A stretch of DNA of 64,000 nucleotides from Variovorax sp. PBL-E5 (lineage in GTDB: Bacteria > Pseudomonadota > Gammaproteobacteria > Burkholderiales > Burkholderiaceae_C), in the NCBI RefSeq assembly GCF_901827185.1, contig NZ_LR594671.1, positions 1,798,001 through 1,862,000 on the forward strand, read 5' to 3'. Of the stretch, positions 44,822 through 53,280 are shown one piece after another (the stretch's first letter is position 1; every line of letters starts with the position of its first letter). A program made the translations under genes and the position numbers. The notes beneath the pieces are model-generated. The model made no database searches and was not told where the DNA came from. It saw only the letters and a program-made list of their open reading frames with translations.

Positions 44822-45103
44822 ATGGCCACGTTCAAGAAATTCAACAAAGACAAGCGCCCGAAGCGCAACACCCAGTCGCTGCTGTTCAAGCGCAAGCGCT
44901 TCTGCCGCTTCACCGTCGCTGGCGTCGAAGAGATCGACTACAAGGACATCGACACGCTGCGCGACTTCATCAGCGAAAACGGCAAGATCATTCCCGCACG
45001 CCTGACGGGCACGCGCGCGATCTACCAGCGTCAGCTCAACACCGCGATCAAGCGCGCACGCTTCCTCGCGATGGTGCCGTACAGCGACCAACACCGCGTC
45101 TAA
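44822..45103 (+). CDS. rpsR: 30S ribosomal protein S18
   Basis: The 93-residue S18 partners with S6. [40 protein letters not shown] and [18 protein letters not shown] are characteristic. The Cys in KRFCRF is kept, so it is probably a zinc-independent or partial C+ form. GAGGTCCCACC precedes the ATG. It is cotranscribed with priB and rplI. Confidence 0.97.
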   Translation: MATFKKFNKDKRPKRNTQSLLFKRKRFCRFTVAGVEEIDYKDIDTLRDFISENGKIIPARLTGTRAIYQRQLNTAIKRARFLAMVPYSDQHRV

Positions 45104-45116
45104 GGAGCCCGACACC

Positions 45117-45569
45117 ATGCAAGTCATTCTTCTGGAAAAGGTCGTCAACCTCGGCGTGCTCGGCGAGGTCGTCAAGGTCAAGGACGGCTACGCCCGCAAT
45201 TTCCTGATTCCGTTCGGACGCGCCCGCCGCGCCACAGCGGCCAACAAGGCCGAATTCGAAGCCAAGCGCGTCGAACTCGAAAAGGCAGCCGCTGCCAAGC
45301 TGGCCGAATCGCAAGCCCAGGGCGAAAAGCTCGGCGGCACCGTCGTCAAGCTCACGCAGAAGGCTGGCGTCGACGGCCGCCTGTTCGGCTCGGTCACCAA
45401 CCACGACATCGCCGAAGAGCTCGGCAAGCAAGGCTACAAGGTCGCGAAGTCGCAGGTGCGCATGCCCAACGGTCCGATCAAGATCGTCGGCGACAGCACT
45501 GTCACCGTGGCGCTGCACACGGACGTGCTGGTCGAGATCACTGTCACGGTCTACGGCGAAAGCACCTGA
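45117..45569 (+). CDS. rplI: 50S ribosomal protein L9
   Basis: The 150-residue L9 has two globular domains joined by a long helix. [32 protein letters not shown] is the family signature and the rRNA-binding N-domain; the C-domain includes [23 protein letters not shown] is nine bases before the ATG. A terminator follows, which separates it from dnaB. Confidence 0.97.
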   Translation: MQVILLEKVVNLGVLGEVVKVKDGYARNFLIPFGRARRATAANKAEFEAKRVELEKAAAAKLAESQAQGEKLGGTVVKLTQKAGVDGRLFGSVTNHDIAEELGKQGYKVAKSQVRMPNGPIKIVGDSTVTVALHTDVLVEITVTVYGEST

Positions 45570-45596
45570 TCGTCCGAAGCGCATTGCGCTCACGCC

Positions 45597-45625
45597 AAGA
45601 GCCGCCCGCGGGCGGCTTTTGTTTT
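45597..45625 (+). terminator. terminator after rplI
   Basis: Stem GCCGCCC/GGGCGGC with a 2-nt loop is followed by TTTTGTTTT, 31 bp beyond the rplI stop. Confidence 0.85.
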
Positions 45626-45669
45626 GGGCGGCCAGAGTTGTCCCCTGCGCTGCACCGAAAAATCACCGT

Positions 45670-45678
45670 TTATCCACA
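45670..45678 (+). promoter_or_regulatory. DnaA box in the dnaB leader
   Basis: TTATCCACA is identical to the strong DnaA box and lies 61 bp upstream of the dnaB start codon. No cluster of boxes is seen, so this is not an origin. Confidence 0.6.
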
Positions 45679-45738
45679 GCGTTATCAAGGTGACGCGGCG
45701 CGCCCAGCGCCTTAGCATGTGCGGTTGCAAGGAAGTTC

Positions 45739-47142
45739 ATGTCTGCTGTCTTTTCCTATGCCGACAACGACCCGTCGGCCGATCGCCAGATCGCCCAACT
45801 GCGCATCCCGCCGCACTCGATCGAGGCCGAGTCGAGCGTGCTCGGCGGCCTCTTGCTCGACAACGGCGCCTGGGACCGCATGGGCGACGTGGTGGTGGAC
45901 AGCGATTTCTACCGCCATGAACACAAGCTGATCTACGCGGCGATCGGAACGCTGATCAACGCCAGCAAGCCCGCCGATGTCATCACGGTCTACGAGCAAC
46001 TGCAGAACCTGGGCAAGGCCGAGGAGATCGGCGGCCTGGTCTACCTGAACTCGCTCGCGCAGTACGTGCCGAGCGCGAGCAACATCCGCCGCTATGCCGA
46101 GATCGTGCGCGAGCGCTCCATCCTGCGCAAGCTGGTGAGCGCGAGCGACGAGATCGCGACCAATGCCTTCAACACGCAGGGCAAGGCGGTCGACAAGATC
46201 CTGGACGAGGCCGAGCAGAAGATCTTCAACATCGGCGAGGAAGGCTCGCGCATGAAGCAGGGCTTCCAGGGCATGGATTCCCTGGTGGTTGAACTGCTGG
46301 ACCGCGTGACCGAGATGGCCGACAACCCGAACGACATCACGGGTGTGCCGACCGGCTTCATCGATCTCGACCGCATGACCTCGGGTTTCCAGGCCGGCGA
46401 CATGATCGTGCTGGCCGCGCGGCCGTCGATGGGCAAGACGGCGCTAGCGATCAACATCGCCGAGCACGTGGCGCTCAACGAAGGCCTGCCGGTGGCGGTG
46501 TTCTCGATGGAAATGGGCGCCTCGCAGCTGGCGGTGCGCATCGTCGGTTCGATCGGCCGCATCGACCAGACCCACCTGCGCACCGGCAAGCTGACCGACG
46601 AGGAATGGCCGCGCCTCACGGAGGCGATCGAGAAGCTGCGCAACATCTCGCTGCACATCGACGAGACACCGGGCCTGACCACCAGCGAGTTGCGCGCCAA
46701 TGCGCGCCGGCTCGCACGGCAGTGCGGACAGCTCGGCCTGATCGTGGTCGACTACCTGCAGCTCATGAGCGTGTCGACCAGCATGAACGACGAGAACCGC
46801 GCAACCGCCGTCGGCGAGATCTCGCGCGGCCTCAAGATGCTGGCCAAGGAACTGAAGTGCCCGGTGATCGCGCTGTCCCAGCTCAGCCGCGGTGTCGAGT
46901 CGCGCACCGACAAGCGCCCGATGATGAGCGACCTGCGCGAATCGGGCGCCATCGAACAGGACGCGGACGTGATCATGTTCATCTACCGTGACGACTACTA
47001 CAACAAGGACAGCAAGGAGCCCGGCGTCGCCGAAGTGATCATCAGCAAGCAGCGCAACGGGCCGACCGGTACCGTCAAGCTGGCCTTCCTGAAGCCGATC
47101 ACCAAGTTCGAGAGCCTGGCGGGCGGCGGCGCCGATTACTGA
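45739..47142 (+). CDS. dnaB: replicative DNA helicase DnaB
   Basis: The 467-residue hexameric helicase of the replication fork has an N-terminal helical domain (PPHSIEAESSVLGGLLLDNGAWD) and a linker. The RecA-like domain has Walker A in AARPSMGKTALAIN, EMGASQLAVRIV, Walker B in LGLIVVDYLQLM, and the arginine-finger segment near LKELKCPVIALSQLSRGVE. No intein is present. AAGGAAG lies five bases before ATG 45739. Confidence 0.97.
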   Translation: MSAVFSYADNDPSADRQIAQLRIPPHSIEAESSVLGGLLLDNGAWDRMGDVVVDSDFYRHEHKLIYAAIGTLINASKPADVITVYEQLQNLGKAEEIGGLVYLNSLAQYVPSASNIRRYAEIVRERSILRKLVSASDEIATNAFNTQGKAVDKILDEAEQKIFNIGEEGSRMKQGFQGMDSLVVELLDRVTEMADNPNDITGVPTGFIDLDRMTSGFQAGDMIVLAARPSMGKTALAINIAEHVALNEGLPVAVFSMEMGASQLAVRIVGSIGRIDQTHLRTGKLTDEEWPRLTEAIEKLRNISLHIDETPGLTTSELRANARRLARQCGQLGLIVVDYLQLMSVSTSMNDENRATAVGEISRGLKMLAKELKCPVIALSQLSRGVESRTDKRPMMSDLRESGAIEQDADVIMFIYRDDYYNKDSKEPGVAEVIISKQRNGPTGTVKLAFLKPITKFESLAGGGADY

Positions 47143-47167
47143 GCAAAGGCCCAGGGCGCCAATGGCG

Positions 47168-47878
47168 CTACGGCTGCTGCAGCGGTACGGGTTTCAGCGG
47201 GGCGGCCTCCATGCGCCGGAGCATCTCGGCCAGCGTCTTGCCGGGCTCGTCGCGAAAGCGCTCGGGCAGCACCTCGATGGCGTCGATGCGGTCGAGCCTG
47301 AAGTCGCGAAAATCGCTTCGCAGCTCGCACCAGGCCGAAAAGGTCCAGACCTTGCCCCAGTAGAAGCAGCCGAGCGGCCGAACGATGCGCTGGCTCGGGG
47401 CGCCGGCCACGTCGCGGTAGTCCATCGACAACTTGTGGTGCGACTGCACGGCTTCGCGCAAGGTCTGCAGCCGCGTGCGCGTGCGTTCGTCGAGCACGAG
47501 CGCGGGCGCATACAGCGCGATGCTCTCGGCGGATGCACGCGCCGCCAGCGGCAGCACCGACAGGATCTTGCCGAGCGCAGTTTCCATGTCGCGCGCCATT
47601 GCCGAGTCGACCCAGCTCTGCGCGAGCCGTGCCGCCGCCACCAGCGCCGAAGCCTCATCCTGCGTGAACATCAGCGGCGGCAGGTCGAAGCCTGCGCCCA
47701 GCCTGTAGCCCACACCGGCCTCGCCTTCGACCGGTACGCCCTGCCGCTGCAGGTCGGCGACGTCGCGATAGACCGTGCGCTCCGAGACTTCGAGACGCTG
47801 CGCCAGGAACGCCGCGGTCGTGAGCCGGCGCCCACGAATGAGCTGGACGATCTGGAACAGGCGGTCGGCGCGGCGCAT
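47168..47878 (-). CDS. YafY family transcriptional regulator (HTH + WYL)
   Basis: The 236-residue regulator has an N-terminal winged helix-turn-helix (RRADRLFQIVQLIRGRRLTTAAFLAQRLEVSERTVYRDV) and a C-terminal WYL domain with SMDYRDVAGAPSQRIVRPLGCFYWGKVWTFSAWCELRSDFRDFRLDRI. WYL domains bind nucleic acid or small ligands. It lies downstream of GyrI-like and VOC-family genes on the same strand, a frequent grouping for YafY regulators, and may control that unit. Confidence 0.88.
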   Translation of the reverse strand: MRRADRLFQIVQLIRGRRLTTAAFLAQRLEVSERTVYRDVADLQRQGVPVEGEAGVGYRLGAGFDLPPLMFTQDEASALVAAARLAQSWVDSAMARDMETALGKILSVLPLAARASAESIALYAPALVLDERTRTRLQTLREAVQSHHKLSMDYRDVAGAPSQRIVRPLGCFYWGKVWTFSAWCELRSDFRDFRLDRIDAIEVLPERFRDEPGKTLAEMLRRMEAAPLKPVPLQQP

Positions 47879-47892
47879 GCGGTCGAATCATC

Positions 47893-47926
47893 AGAGCCGC
47901 ACGAAGTGGGCAAGGCTGGCGGTGAG
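47893..47926 (+). repeat. dispersed intergenic repeat, partial copy 3
   Basis: The 34 bp match the 3' third of the element at 48903-49007 at about 30 positions, including the small GCAC-GAA-GTGGGC hairpin. It occupies the gap between the YafY-type gene and its neighbour. Confidence 0.6.
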
Positions 47927-47933
47927 TTTCATC

Positions 47934-48389
47934 TCAATTCAGGATCACGCCGATGTAGATCGCGACTTGCTCCGGTCCACTGTAGGCCTCGAAATCGCTG
48001 CGGTAGCGGCGCCTGACTTCGGGGTGCTCGTCGAAATACTGCCAGATTGCCTCCCAGACCGCGAGCGCCATCTGGGGCATCTGTCCTTCGCCCGTGAAGA
48101 CCAGATAGTCCCCCCCATCGATCTGCACGGCCGACGGGCCGCCCGAGACGGCGACACCGGTGGTGACGGCGAAGGCGCCGTGGGCTTCGGATTCGTAGTC
48201 CGAATAGACGCCGTAGAGCCGCATGTCGTAGGTCCGGTTCGGCACCTTCTGGTAGACGCGTTCGTCGAAGAAGCGGTCCCAGAGCATGCCGATCCGTGCG
48301 ACTGGAAGATTGCCTTCCGTGCGGTTGTCGGTACGTGCCGTCAGGCCGGCGACGCGAAAGGGTTCGAGACGTTGGATCTGGGGTTGCAT
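47934..48389 (-). CDS. GyrI-like/AraC effector-binding domain protein
   Basis: The 151-residue stand-alone effector-binding (SHV-fold) protein related to GyrI/SbmC and the C-domains of AraC/MerR-type regulators shows QPQIQRLEPFRVAGLTART, LYGVYSDYESEAHGAFAVTTG and a central Gly-rich turn. These proteins bind small toxic compounds or gyrase; the ligand here is unknown. It is cotranscribed with the adjoining VOC and YafY-type genes by orientation and spacing. Confidence 0.78.
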   Translation of the reverse strand: MQPQIQRLEPFRVAGLTARTDNRTEGNLPVARIGMLWDRFFDERVYQKVPNRTYDMRLYGVYSDYESEAHGAFAVTTGVAVSGGPSAVQIDGGDYLVFTGEGQMPQMALAVWEAIWQYFDEHPEVRRRYRSDFEAYSGPEQVAIYIGVILN

Positions 48390-48425
48390 TTCTTTCTCTC
48401 TTTCTTCGTCGTCATGGTTGCGACC

Positions 48426-48797
48426 TCAAGCCAGGGCGTGCAGGCCGACTTCGTTGCCTTCAGTGTCGCGCAGGTGGGCAATGAAACCCATCTCCGCCGG
48501 CAGTGCGGATTTCGGCGCGACGATCTGGCCGCCCGCTGCGACGACGCGCGACAGCACGGCGTCGATGCTCGGCATGCAGTCCAGATAGATGCGGATGCCG
48601 CTGCCCGACTCGTCTGCGCGGTGGCCGCCAGCCATCAGGCAGCCGCCGATGGCAGGCTCGTCGTGCGGAAACACGGCCAGTGCTTCGCCGCCGAAGTCCT
48701 CGCGCTTGAGTTTCCGGCCGAGGACCTTTTCATAGAAGACTTGCGCCCGATCCATGTCGATGACCGGGATTTCGAACCAGTTGATGGCGCTTGTCAT
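48426..48797 (-). CDS. VOC family protein (glyoxalase/bleomycin-resistance fold)
   Basis: The 123-residue single VOC domain begins INWFEIPVIDMDRAQVFYEKVLGRKL and ends FIAHLRDTEGNEVGLHALA, with the Glu of GNEVGLH at the typical metal position. Members include glyoxalases, dioxygenases and antibiotic-sequestering proteins; the reaction is not predictable. ATG 48797 is the first gene of a probable VOC-GyrI-YafY unit. Confidence 0.85.
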   Translation of the reverse strand: MTSAINWFEIPVIDMDRAQVFYEKVLGRKLKREDFGGEALAVFPHDEPAIGGCLMAGGHRADESGSGIRIYLDCMPSIDAVLSRVVAAGGQIVAPKSALPAEMGFIAHLRDTEGNEVGLHALA

Positions 48798-48902
48798 GAG
48801 GCTTCTCCTTGAGTGAGTGAAGCCGTGATGCTGCGCGCCGACTACTGACAACGTGGTGTCAGCAGCCTTCAGCAGGGCCCGAACATGGCCGCGCGCAGCG
48901 CC

Positions 48903-49007
48903 GGCCCTTTCGTGAAACACCAGGGAACCGGCTTCGCCGGTCCCTCGGTGTTGCCCCCCGGTAGGGGGGTGCAGAGCCACACGAAGTGGGCGAGGCTGGG
49001 GGCGAGC
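48903..49007 (+). repeat. dispersed intergenic repeat with three hairpins, copy 2
   Basis: The 105-bp element is like that at 11108-11210. It shares TTCGTGAAACACC, GGAACCGGCTTCGCCGGTCC and CTGGGGGCGAGC blocks. The hairpin stems differ by paired changes (C6/G6 in place of C5/G5; CAC-GAA-GTG in place of CGC-GAA-GCG). It abuts the stop codon of the PhoH-like gene. Confidence 0.75.
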
Positions 49008-50755
49008 TATAGAACTTCGCTCGCGAAGTCCGCCAGCCGCGACCGTTCGCCGCGTGCCAGCGTGATGTGCCCGCCATGCGGCCAGCCCTTGAACTTGTCG
49101 ACCGCGAAGGTGAGCCCCGACGAGCCTTCGGTGAGGTAAGGCGTGTCGATCTGCGCCAGGTTGCCCATGCAGATGATCTTTGTGCCCGGGCCGGCGCGCG
49201 TGATCAGCGTCTTCATCTGCTTGGGCGTCAGGTTCTGTGCCTCGTCGATGATCACGTACTTGTTGAGGAAGGTGCGCCCGCGCATGAAGTTCATGCTCTT
49301 GATCTTGATGCGGCTGCGGATCAGCTCGTTGGTCGCGGCGCGGCCCCATTCGCCCGCGCCACCGCTGTCGCCCTTGGCCAGGAACTCCAGGTTATCGTCG
49401 AGCGCGCCCATCCACGGGCCCATCTTTTCTTCCTCGGTGCCCGGCAGGAAGCCGATGTCCTCGCCCACGCTCACGGTGGCGCGCGTCATGATGATCTCGG
49501 TGTAGCGCCTGTCGTCGAGCACCTGGGTCAGGCCCGAAGCCAGTGCCATCAGCGTCTTGCCCGTGCCGGCGGTGCCGGTCAGCGTGACGAAGTCGACCTC
49601 GGGATCCATCAGCAGGTTCATCGCGAAGTTCTGCTCGCGGTTGCGCGTGTTGACGCCCCAGACGGCGTTCTTGGCAGAACCGTAGTCCTTGAGCGTCTTG
49701 AGCACCGCGGTCTTGTCGCGGATCTCGGTCACGCGCGCGTACATGCTGGGTTCGCCGGCCGCCTCGAAGTAGACGAACTGGTTGATGTAGAGGTTCGGCA
49801 CGATCGGGCCGCTGATCCGGTAGAAGGTGCTGCTGCCGCTCTGCCAGCTCTCGATCGTCTTGCTCTGGCGCGTCCAGAAGTCAGCCGGCAGCGGGAGCGA
49901 GCCTGCGTAGAGCAGATCGCCATCCTCGAGGGTCTTGTCGTTCTGGTAATCGTCGGCAGCCAGGCCGAGTGCGCGCGCCTTCACGCGCATGTTGATGTCC
50001 TTCGACACCAGCACCACCTCCTGCTTCGGACGGCCGGGTGCGTCCTGCGCGTAGAGGTCGCGCAGTGCCTGGACCACGCCCAGGATCTGGTTGTCGGCCT
50101 TGCCCTGCGGCAGGCTGGTCGGCAGCGAATAGTCGAGCGGCGAGGTCTGGAAGAACAGCTTGCCGCCGGCCTCGCGATGGCCGGTGGTGTCGAGCTTCAG
50201 GCCCTTGGCGATGTCGGCACCCTGCGCGCCCGCGAGCGCGTCGAGCGTACGGCTGGTCTGGCGGCCGTTGCGCGCGACTTCGGTCGTGCCCTTCTTGTGG
50301 CCGTCGAGTTCTTCCAGCACGATCATCGGCAGGAAGATGTCGTGCTCCTCGAAGCGGAACAGGCACATCGGGTCGTGCAGCAGCACGTTGGTGTCGAGCA
50401 CGAACAATTTGGCCGGGCCGACCTGCTTGGCGCGTTTGGGGCGCGGCTGCCCCTGAGGCGCCGCAGCAGGGACCGGGGTGCTGGGGCGGACTTCGGCCCG
50501 GTTGTCCTGCGGTGCAGGCCGCGGCGCGGCCGGCGCCTTCAACTGCGCGGGCGGCGGCGCCTCGACGATCCCGCCGCCTTCCGCGGCGTGGCGATCGAAG
50601 AGCTCGAGCGGTTGCGGCCCGTCCGAGCCGGACTCCTCATGTCGCCGATCGGACGAGCGCCGACCGCTTCTGCCGTGCGAGGAACGGGCGGGCGCGTCGT
50701 GCGCGTCCGGCGAAAGCAGTGCGGCGCGCTTCGTGGGTGCGGGAGGCAAGGGCAT
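49007..50755 (-). CDS. PIN-PhoH family ATPase/ribonuclease
   Basis: The 582-residue protein has a Pro/Ala-rich, probably disordered N-terminus (1-115), then a PIN ribonuclease domain (KLFVLDTNVLLHDPMCLF, LVSKDINMRVKA with acidic metal ligands) and a C-terminal PhoH ATPase domain (Walker A TGTAGTGKTLMALA, Walker B VIIDEAQNLTPKQM). PhoH2-type proteins unwind and cleave RNA. The N-terminal extension is longer than in YlaK. It is preceded by the bcp terminator and its stop touches repeat copy 2. Confidence 0.9.
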   Translation of the reverse strand: MPLPPAPTKRAALLSPDAHDAPARSSHGRSGRRSSDRRHEESGSDGPQPLELFDRHAAEGGGIVEAPPPAQLKAPAAPRPAPQDNRAEVRPSTPVPAAAPQGQPRPKRAKQVGPAKLFVLDTNVLLHDPMCLFRFEEHDIFLPMIVLEELDGHKKGTTEVARNGRQTSRTLDALAGAQGADIAKGLKLDTTGHREAGGKLFFQTSPLDYSLPTSLPQGKADNQILGVVQALRDLYAQDAPGRPKQEVVLVSKDINMRVKARALGLAADDYQNDKTLEDGDLLYAGSLPLPADFWTRQSKTIESWQSGSSTFYRISGPIVPNLYINQFVYFEAAGEPSMYARVTEIRDKTAVLKTLKDYGSAKNAVWGVNTRNREQNFAMNLLMDPEVDFVTLTGTAGTGKTLMALASGLTQVLDDRRYTEIIMTRATVSVGEDIGFLPGTEEEKMGPWMGALDDNLEFLAKGDSGGAGEWGRAATNELIRSRIKIKSMNFMRGRTFLNKYVIIDEAQNLTPKQMKTLITRAGPGTKIICMGNLAQIDTPYLTEGSSGLTFAVDKFKGWPHGGHITLARGERSRLADFASEVL

Positions 50756-50796
50756 GGGTAGGTTCGCTCGCAGAAAAGAAGAAGCCAGAAAGCGAA

Positions 50797-50829
50797 AAAG
50801 CCGCCTGAAGACCAGGGCGGCTTTGTTCG
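50797..50829 (-). terminator. terminator between bcp and the PhoH-like gene
   Basis: On the minus strand AAAGCCGCC/GGCGGCTTT with a 10-nt loop ends in a U run; it stops bcp transcription about 40 bp before the PhoH-like start codon. Confidence 0.85.
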
Positions 50830-50945
50830 GTGGATGCGGTCGCGGAGCTCAACGGCATGAAGCCATTATGCACATCGCGCGTGACACATCGCGGCAGTGT
50901 TGCGGATCGCCGACGCGAGCGCGCAAAAGGGCACGAAGGCGGGAA

Positions 50946-51422
50946 TCAGGCTGCCTTCTTGAGCGCCTTCACGGCCTTGAGCACGTCGTCCACGTGGCCG
51001 GGCACCTTGAGCCCGCGCCATTCGGCCTTGAGCACGCCGTCGGGGCCGATCAGGAAGGTGCTGCGCTCGATGCCCTTGACCTTCTTGCCGTACATGATCT
51101 TGTTCTTGACCACGCCGAACATGTGACACATCTTTTCTTCGGTGTCGGCGATCAGTTCGAAGGGAAGCTCGAGCTTGGCCTTGAATTCGTCGTGCGACTT
51201 CATGTTGTCGCGCGAAACGCCGAACACGGTGGCGCCAGCCTTCACGAAGTCCTTGTAACGGTCACGGAATTGCATGGCTTCGGTCGTGCAGCCGGGTGTA
51301 TTGTCCTTGGGGTAGAAGTACATCACCAGCACGTGACCGAGGTGCGAGGTGTTCGAGACCTTGAGGCCGCCGGTGGCGTTGGCGTCGAATTCGGGAATGG
51401 GTTTGTTGACAACGATCGCCAT
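50946..51422 (-). CDS. bcp: thioredoxin-dependent peroxiredoxin (Bcp/PrxQ)
   Basis: The 158-residue thiol peroxidase has the peroxidatic Cys in YPKDNTPGCTTEA (about residue 45). The usual second Cys five residues on is Ala (CTTEAMQF), so this is the form whose resolving Cys lies elsewhere (perhaps CHMFG, about residue 99) or is absent. FGVSRDNMKSHDEFKAKL and STFLIGPDG are conserved. It is monocistronic. Confidence 0.92.
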   Translation of the reverse strand: MAIVVNKPIPEFDANATGGLKVSNTSHLGHVLVMYFYPKDNTPGCTTEAMQFRDRYKDFVKAGATVFGVSRDNMKSHDEFKAKLELPFELIADTEEKMCHMFGVVKNKIMYGKKVKGIERSTFLIGPDGVLKAEWRGLKVPGHVDDVLKAVKALKKAA

Positions 51423-51544
51423 GAAACTTGTTTTCTCCGTTTGAGTCCATGCCCGAGCCGTCTCGAAAACATGGAGGATTGGTCGTTGCTAACTGAGGGC
51501 GGGCCGCCGGTTTGCAACCCGCGATTTTACCCCGAAAAAGCCAA

Positions 51545-51940
51545 CTACTCCCCCGATTGCCCACTCGGCGGGCTCTCGACCAGCAGGGCGGCGACCACAT
51601 GCCGGCCCTCGCCCGCGAGGATGTTGTAGGTGCGACAGGCCGCGGGCGTGTCCATCGTCTCGACGCCCGTGCGTTGCGCCATGAGTGGCTGAAGCCACGC
51701 CGCCTGGGGAAAGCGGATGCGCGCGCCGCTGCCGAAGATGATCAGTTCGGCGCCCATGGACGCGAGGCGTTCGAAGTGCTCGGGCCCGAGTTCGTCGAAG
51801 CTGTTGCAGTCCCAGGCGAAGCGTTCGCCGCGCGAACCGACCACGACGCTGGCCTCGACCCGTTCGTTGTTGATGGCCACCCAGCCGGGGCCATGTGCTG
51901 TGAGGGTCTGAACGTCGGATTTGTCGGGTTGAAGCTTCAT
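51545..51940 (-). CDS. Mth938-like domain protein (DUF498)
   Basis: The 131-residue small alpha/beta protein of the Mth938/AAMDC family shows VNNERVEASVVVGSRG-like strands, LGPEHFERL, ELIIFGSGARIRFP and the C-terminal TGVETMDTPAACRTYNILAGEGRHVVAALLV. The molecular function is unknown; a homologue is an assembly factor (NDUFAF3) of mitochondrial complex I. It is divergent from the aminotransferase gene, 66 bp between starts. Confidence 0.85.
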   Translation of the reverse strand: MKLQPDKSDVQTLTAHGPGWVAINNERVEASVVVGSRGERFAWDCNSFDELGPEHFERLASMGAELIIFGSGARIRFPQAAWLQPLMAQRTGVETMDTPAACRTYNILAGEGRHVVAALLVESPPSGQSGE

Positions 51941-52006
51941 CGGGAGGCCGGGGGAACTGTGGTCAAATTATAGGTTTTCCCCTGCGCAGACCCCCTTGGA
52001 GGGACT

Positions 52007-53230
52007 TTGAAACCGCTCAAGAAATCGGCCAAGCTGGCCAACGTGCTCTACGACATCCGCGGCCCGATCATGGACGCCGCCAAGCAGATGGAGGAAGAGG
52101 GCCAGAAGATCATCAAGCTCAACATCGGCAACCTCGCCGTGTTCGGCTTCGATGCGCCGGAAGAGGTCCAGCAGGACATGATCCGCAACCTGCCGGGCTC
52201 GGCCGGCTATTCGGACAGCAAGGGCATCTTCGCGGCGCGCAAGGCCGTGATGCACGAAACGCAGAAGCAGGGCATCGCGGGCGTGACGCTCGACGACATC
52301 TACCTTGGCAACGGCGCCAGCGAACTCATCGCGATGGCCACCAACGCGCTGCTCAACGACGGCGACGAACTGCTGCTGCCGGCGCCTGACTACCCGCTGT
52401 GGACCGCGGTGACCAGCCTGTCGGGCGGCAAGCCCGTGCACTACCTCTGCGACGAGGACGACGGCTGGATGCCGAGCCTCGACGACATCCGCGCCAAGAT
52501 CACGCCGCGCACCAAGGGCATTGTGGTCATCAACCCCAACAATCCCACGGGGGCGCTGTACTCCGACGACCTGCTCAAGGGCATCGTCTCGATCGCGCGC
52601 GAGCATGGGCTGGTGATCCTCGCCGACGAGGTCTACGACAAGGTGCTCTACGACGGCGTCCGGCACACCGCCATCGGCAGCCTGTCCAAGGACGTGCTCA
52701 CGCTCACCTTCAACTCGCTGTCCAAGAGCTACCGCTCCTGCGGCTACCGCGCCGGCTGGCTGGTGGTGTCGGGCGACAAGAAGGTCGCGCAGGACTACAT
52801 CGAGGGGCTCAACATGCTCTCGAACATGCGGCTGTGCCCCAACGTGCCGGGCCAGTGGGCGATCCAGACCGCGCTCGGCGGCTACCAGAGCATCAACGAC
52901 CTGGTGGGCCCGGGCGGGCGCCTGCGTCACCAGCGCGACCTGGCCTACGAGCTGATCACCGCGATCCCTGGCGTGAGCTGCGTCAAGCCCAGTGCCGCGC
53001 TCTACATGTTTCCGAAGCTCGATCCGAAGATCTACCCGATCGAGGACGACCGGCAGTTCTTCCTCGACGTGTTGAAGGAGACCAAGGTCATGCTGGTTCA
53101 GGGCACCGGCTTCAACTGGGCGACGCCGGACCATTTCCGCATTGTGTTCCTGCCGCATGAGGAAGACCTGCGCGAAGCGGTCGGCCGCATCGCCGCCTTT
53201 CTCGAACGCTACCGAACCCGCATGGCCTGA
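52007..53230 (+). CDS. alaA: alanine-type class I aminotransferase
   Basis: The 407-residue PLP enzyme of fold type I resembles AlaA/AlaC (glutamate-pyruvate aminotransferase). Cofactor motifs are NGASELI, NPNNPTGALYS, ADEVYDKVLYDG and the Schiff-base Lys in SLSKSYRSCGYRAGWL. It starts with TTG 52007, supported by GGAGGG just upstream and by the conserved N-terminus KPLKKSAKLANVLYDIRGP. It leads into hom and thrC, which suggests amino-acid biosynthesis from oxaloacetate/pyruvate. A valine-pyruvate or aspartate role is possible. Confidence 0.88.
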   Translation: MKPLKKSAKLANVLYDIRGPIMDAAKQMEEEGQKIIKLNIGNLAVFGFDAPEEVQQDMIRNLPGSAGYSDSKGIFAARKAVMHETQKQGIAGVTLDDIYLGNGASELIAMATNALLNDGDELLLPAPDYPLWTAVTSLSGGKPVHYLCDEDDGWMPSLDDIRAKITPRTKGIVVINPNNPTGALYSDDLLKGIVSIAREHGLVILADEVYDKVLYDGVRHTAIGSLSKDVLTLTFNSLSKSYRSCGYRAGWLVVSGDKKVAQDYIEGLNMLSNMRLCPNVPGQWAIQTALGGYQSINDLVGPGGRLRHQRDLAYELITAIPGVSCVKPSAALYMFPKLDPKIYPIEDDRQFFLDVLKETKVMLVQGTGFNWATPDHFRIVFLPHEEDLREAVGRIAAFLERYRTRMA

Positions 53231-53280
53231 CGCCGGCCTGCCACGACTTTCCTGCTCCCCCTGCTCCAGAGACGAATCGA

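Noticed and set aside
45624..45738. Replication origin next to dnaB
   Set aside because: Only one perfect DnaA box, no AT-rich unwinding region and no dnaA/dnaN nearby.
53231..53280. Riboswitch or attenuator in front of hom-thrC
   Set aside because: The 50-bp gap has no leader peptide with Thr/Ile codons, terminator or known riboswitch pattern.
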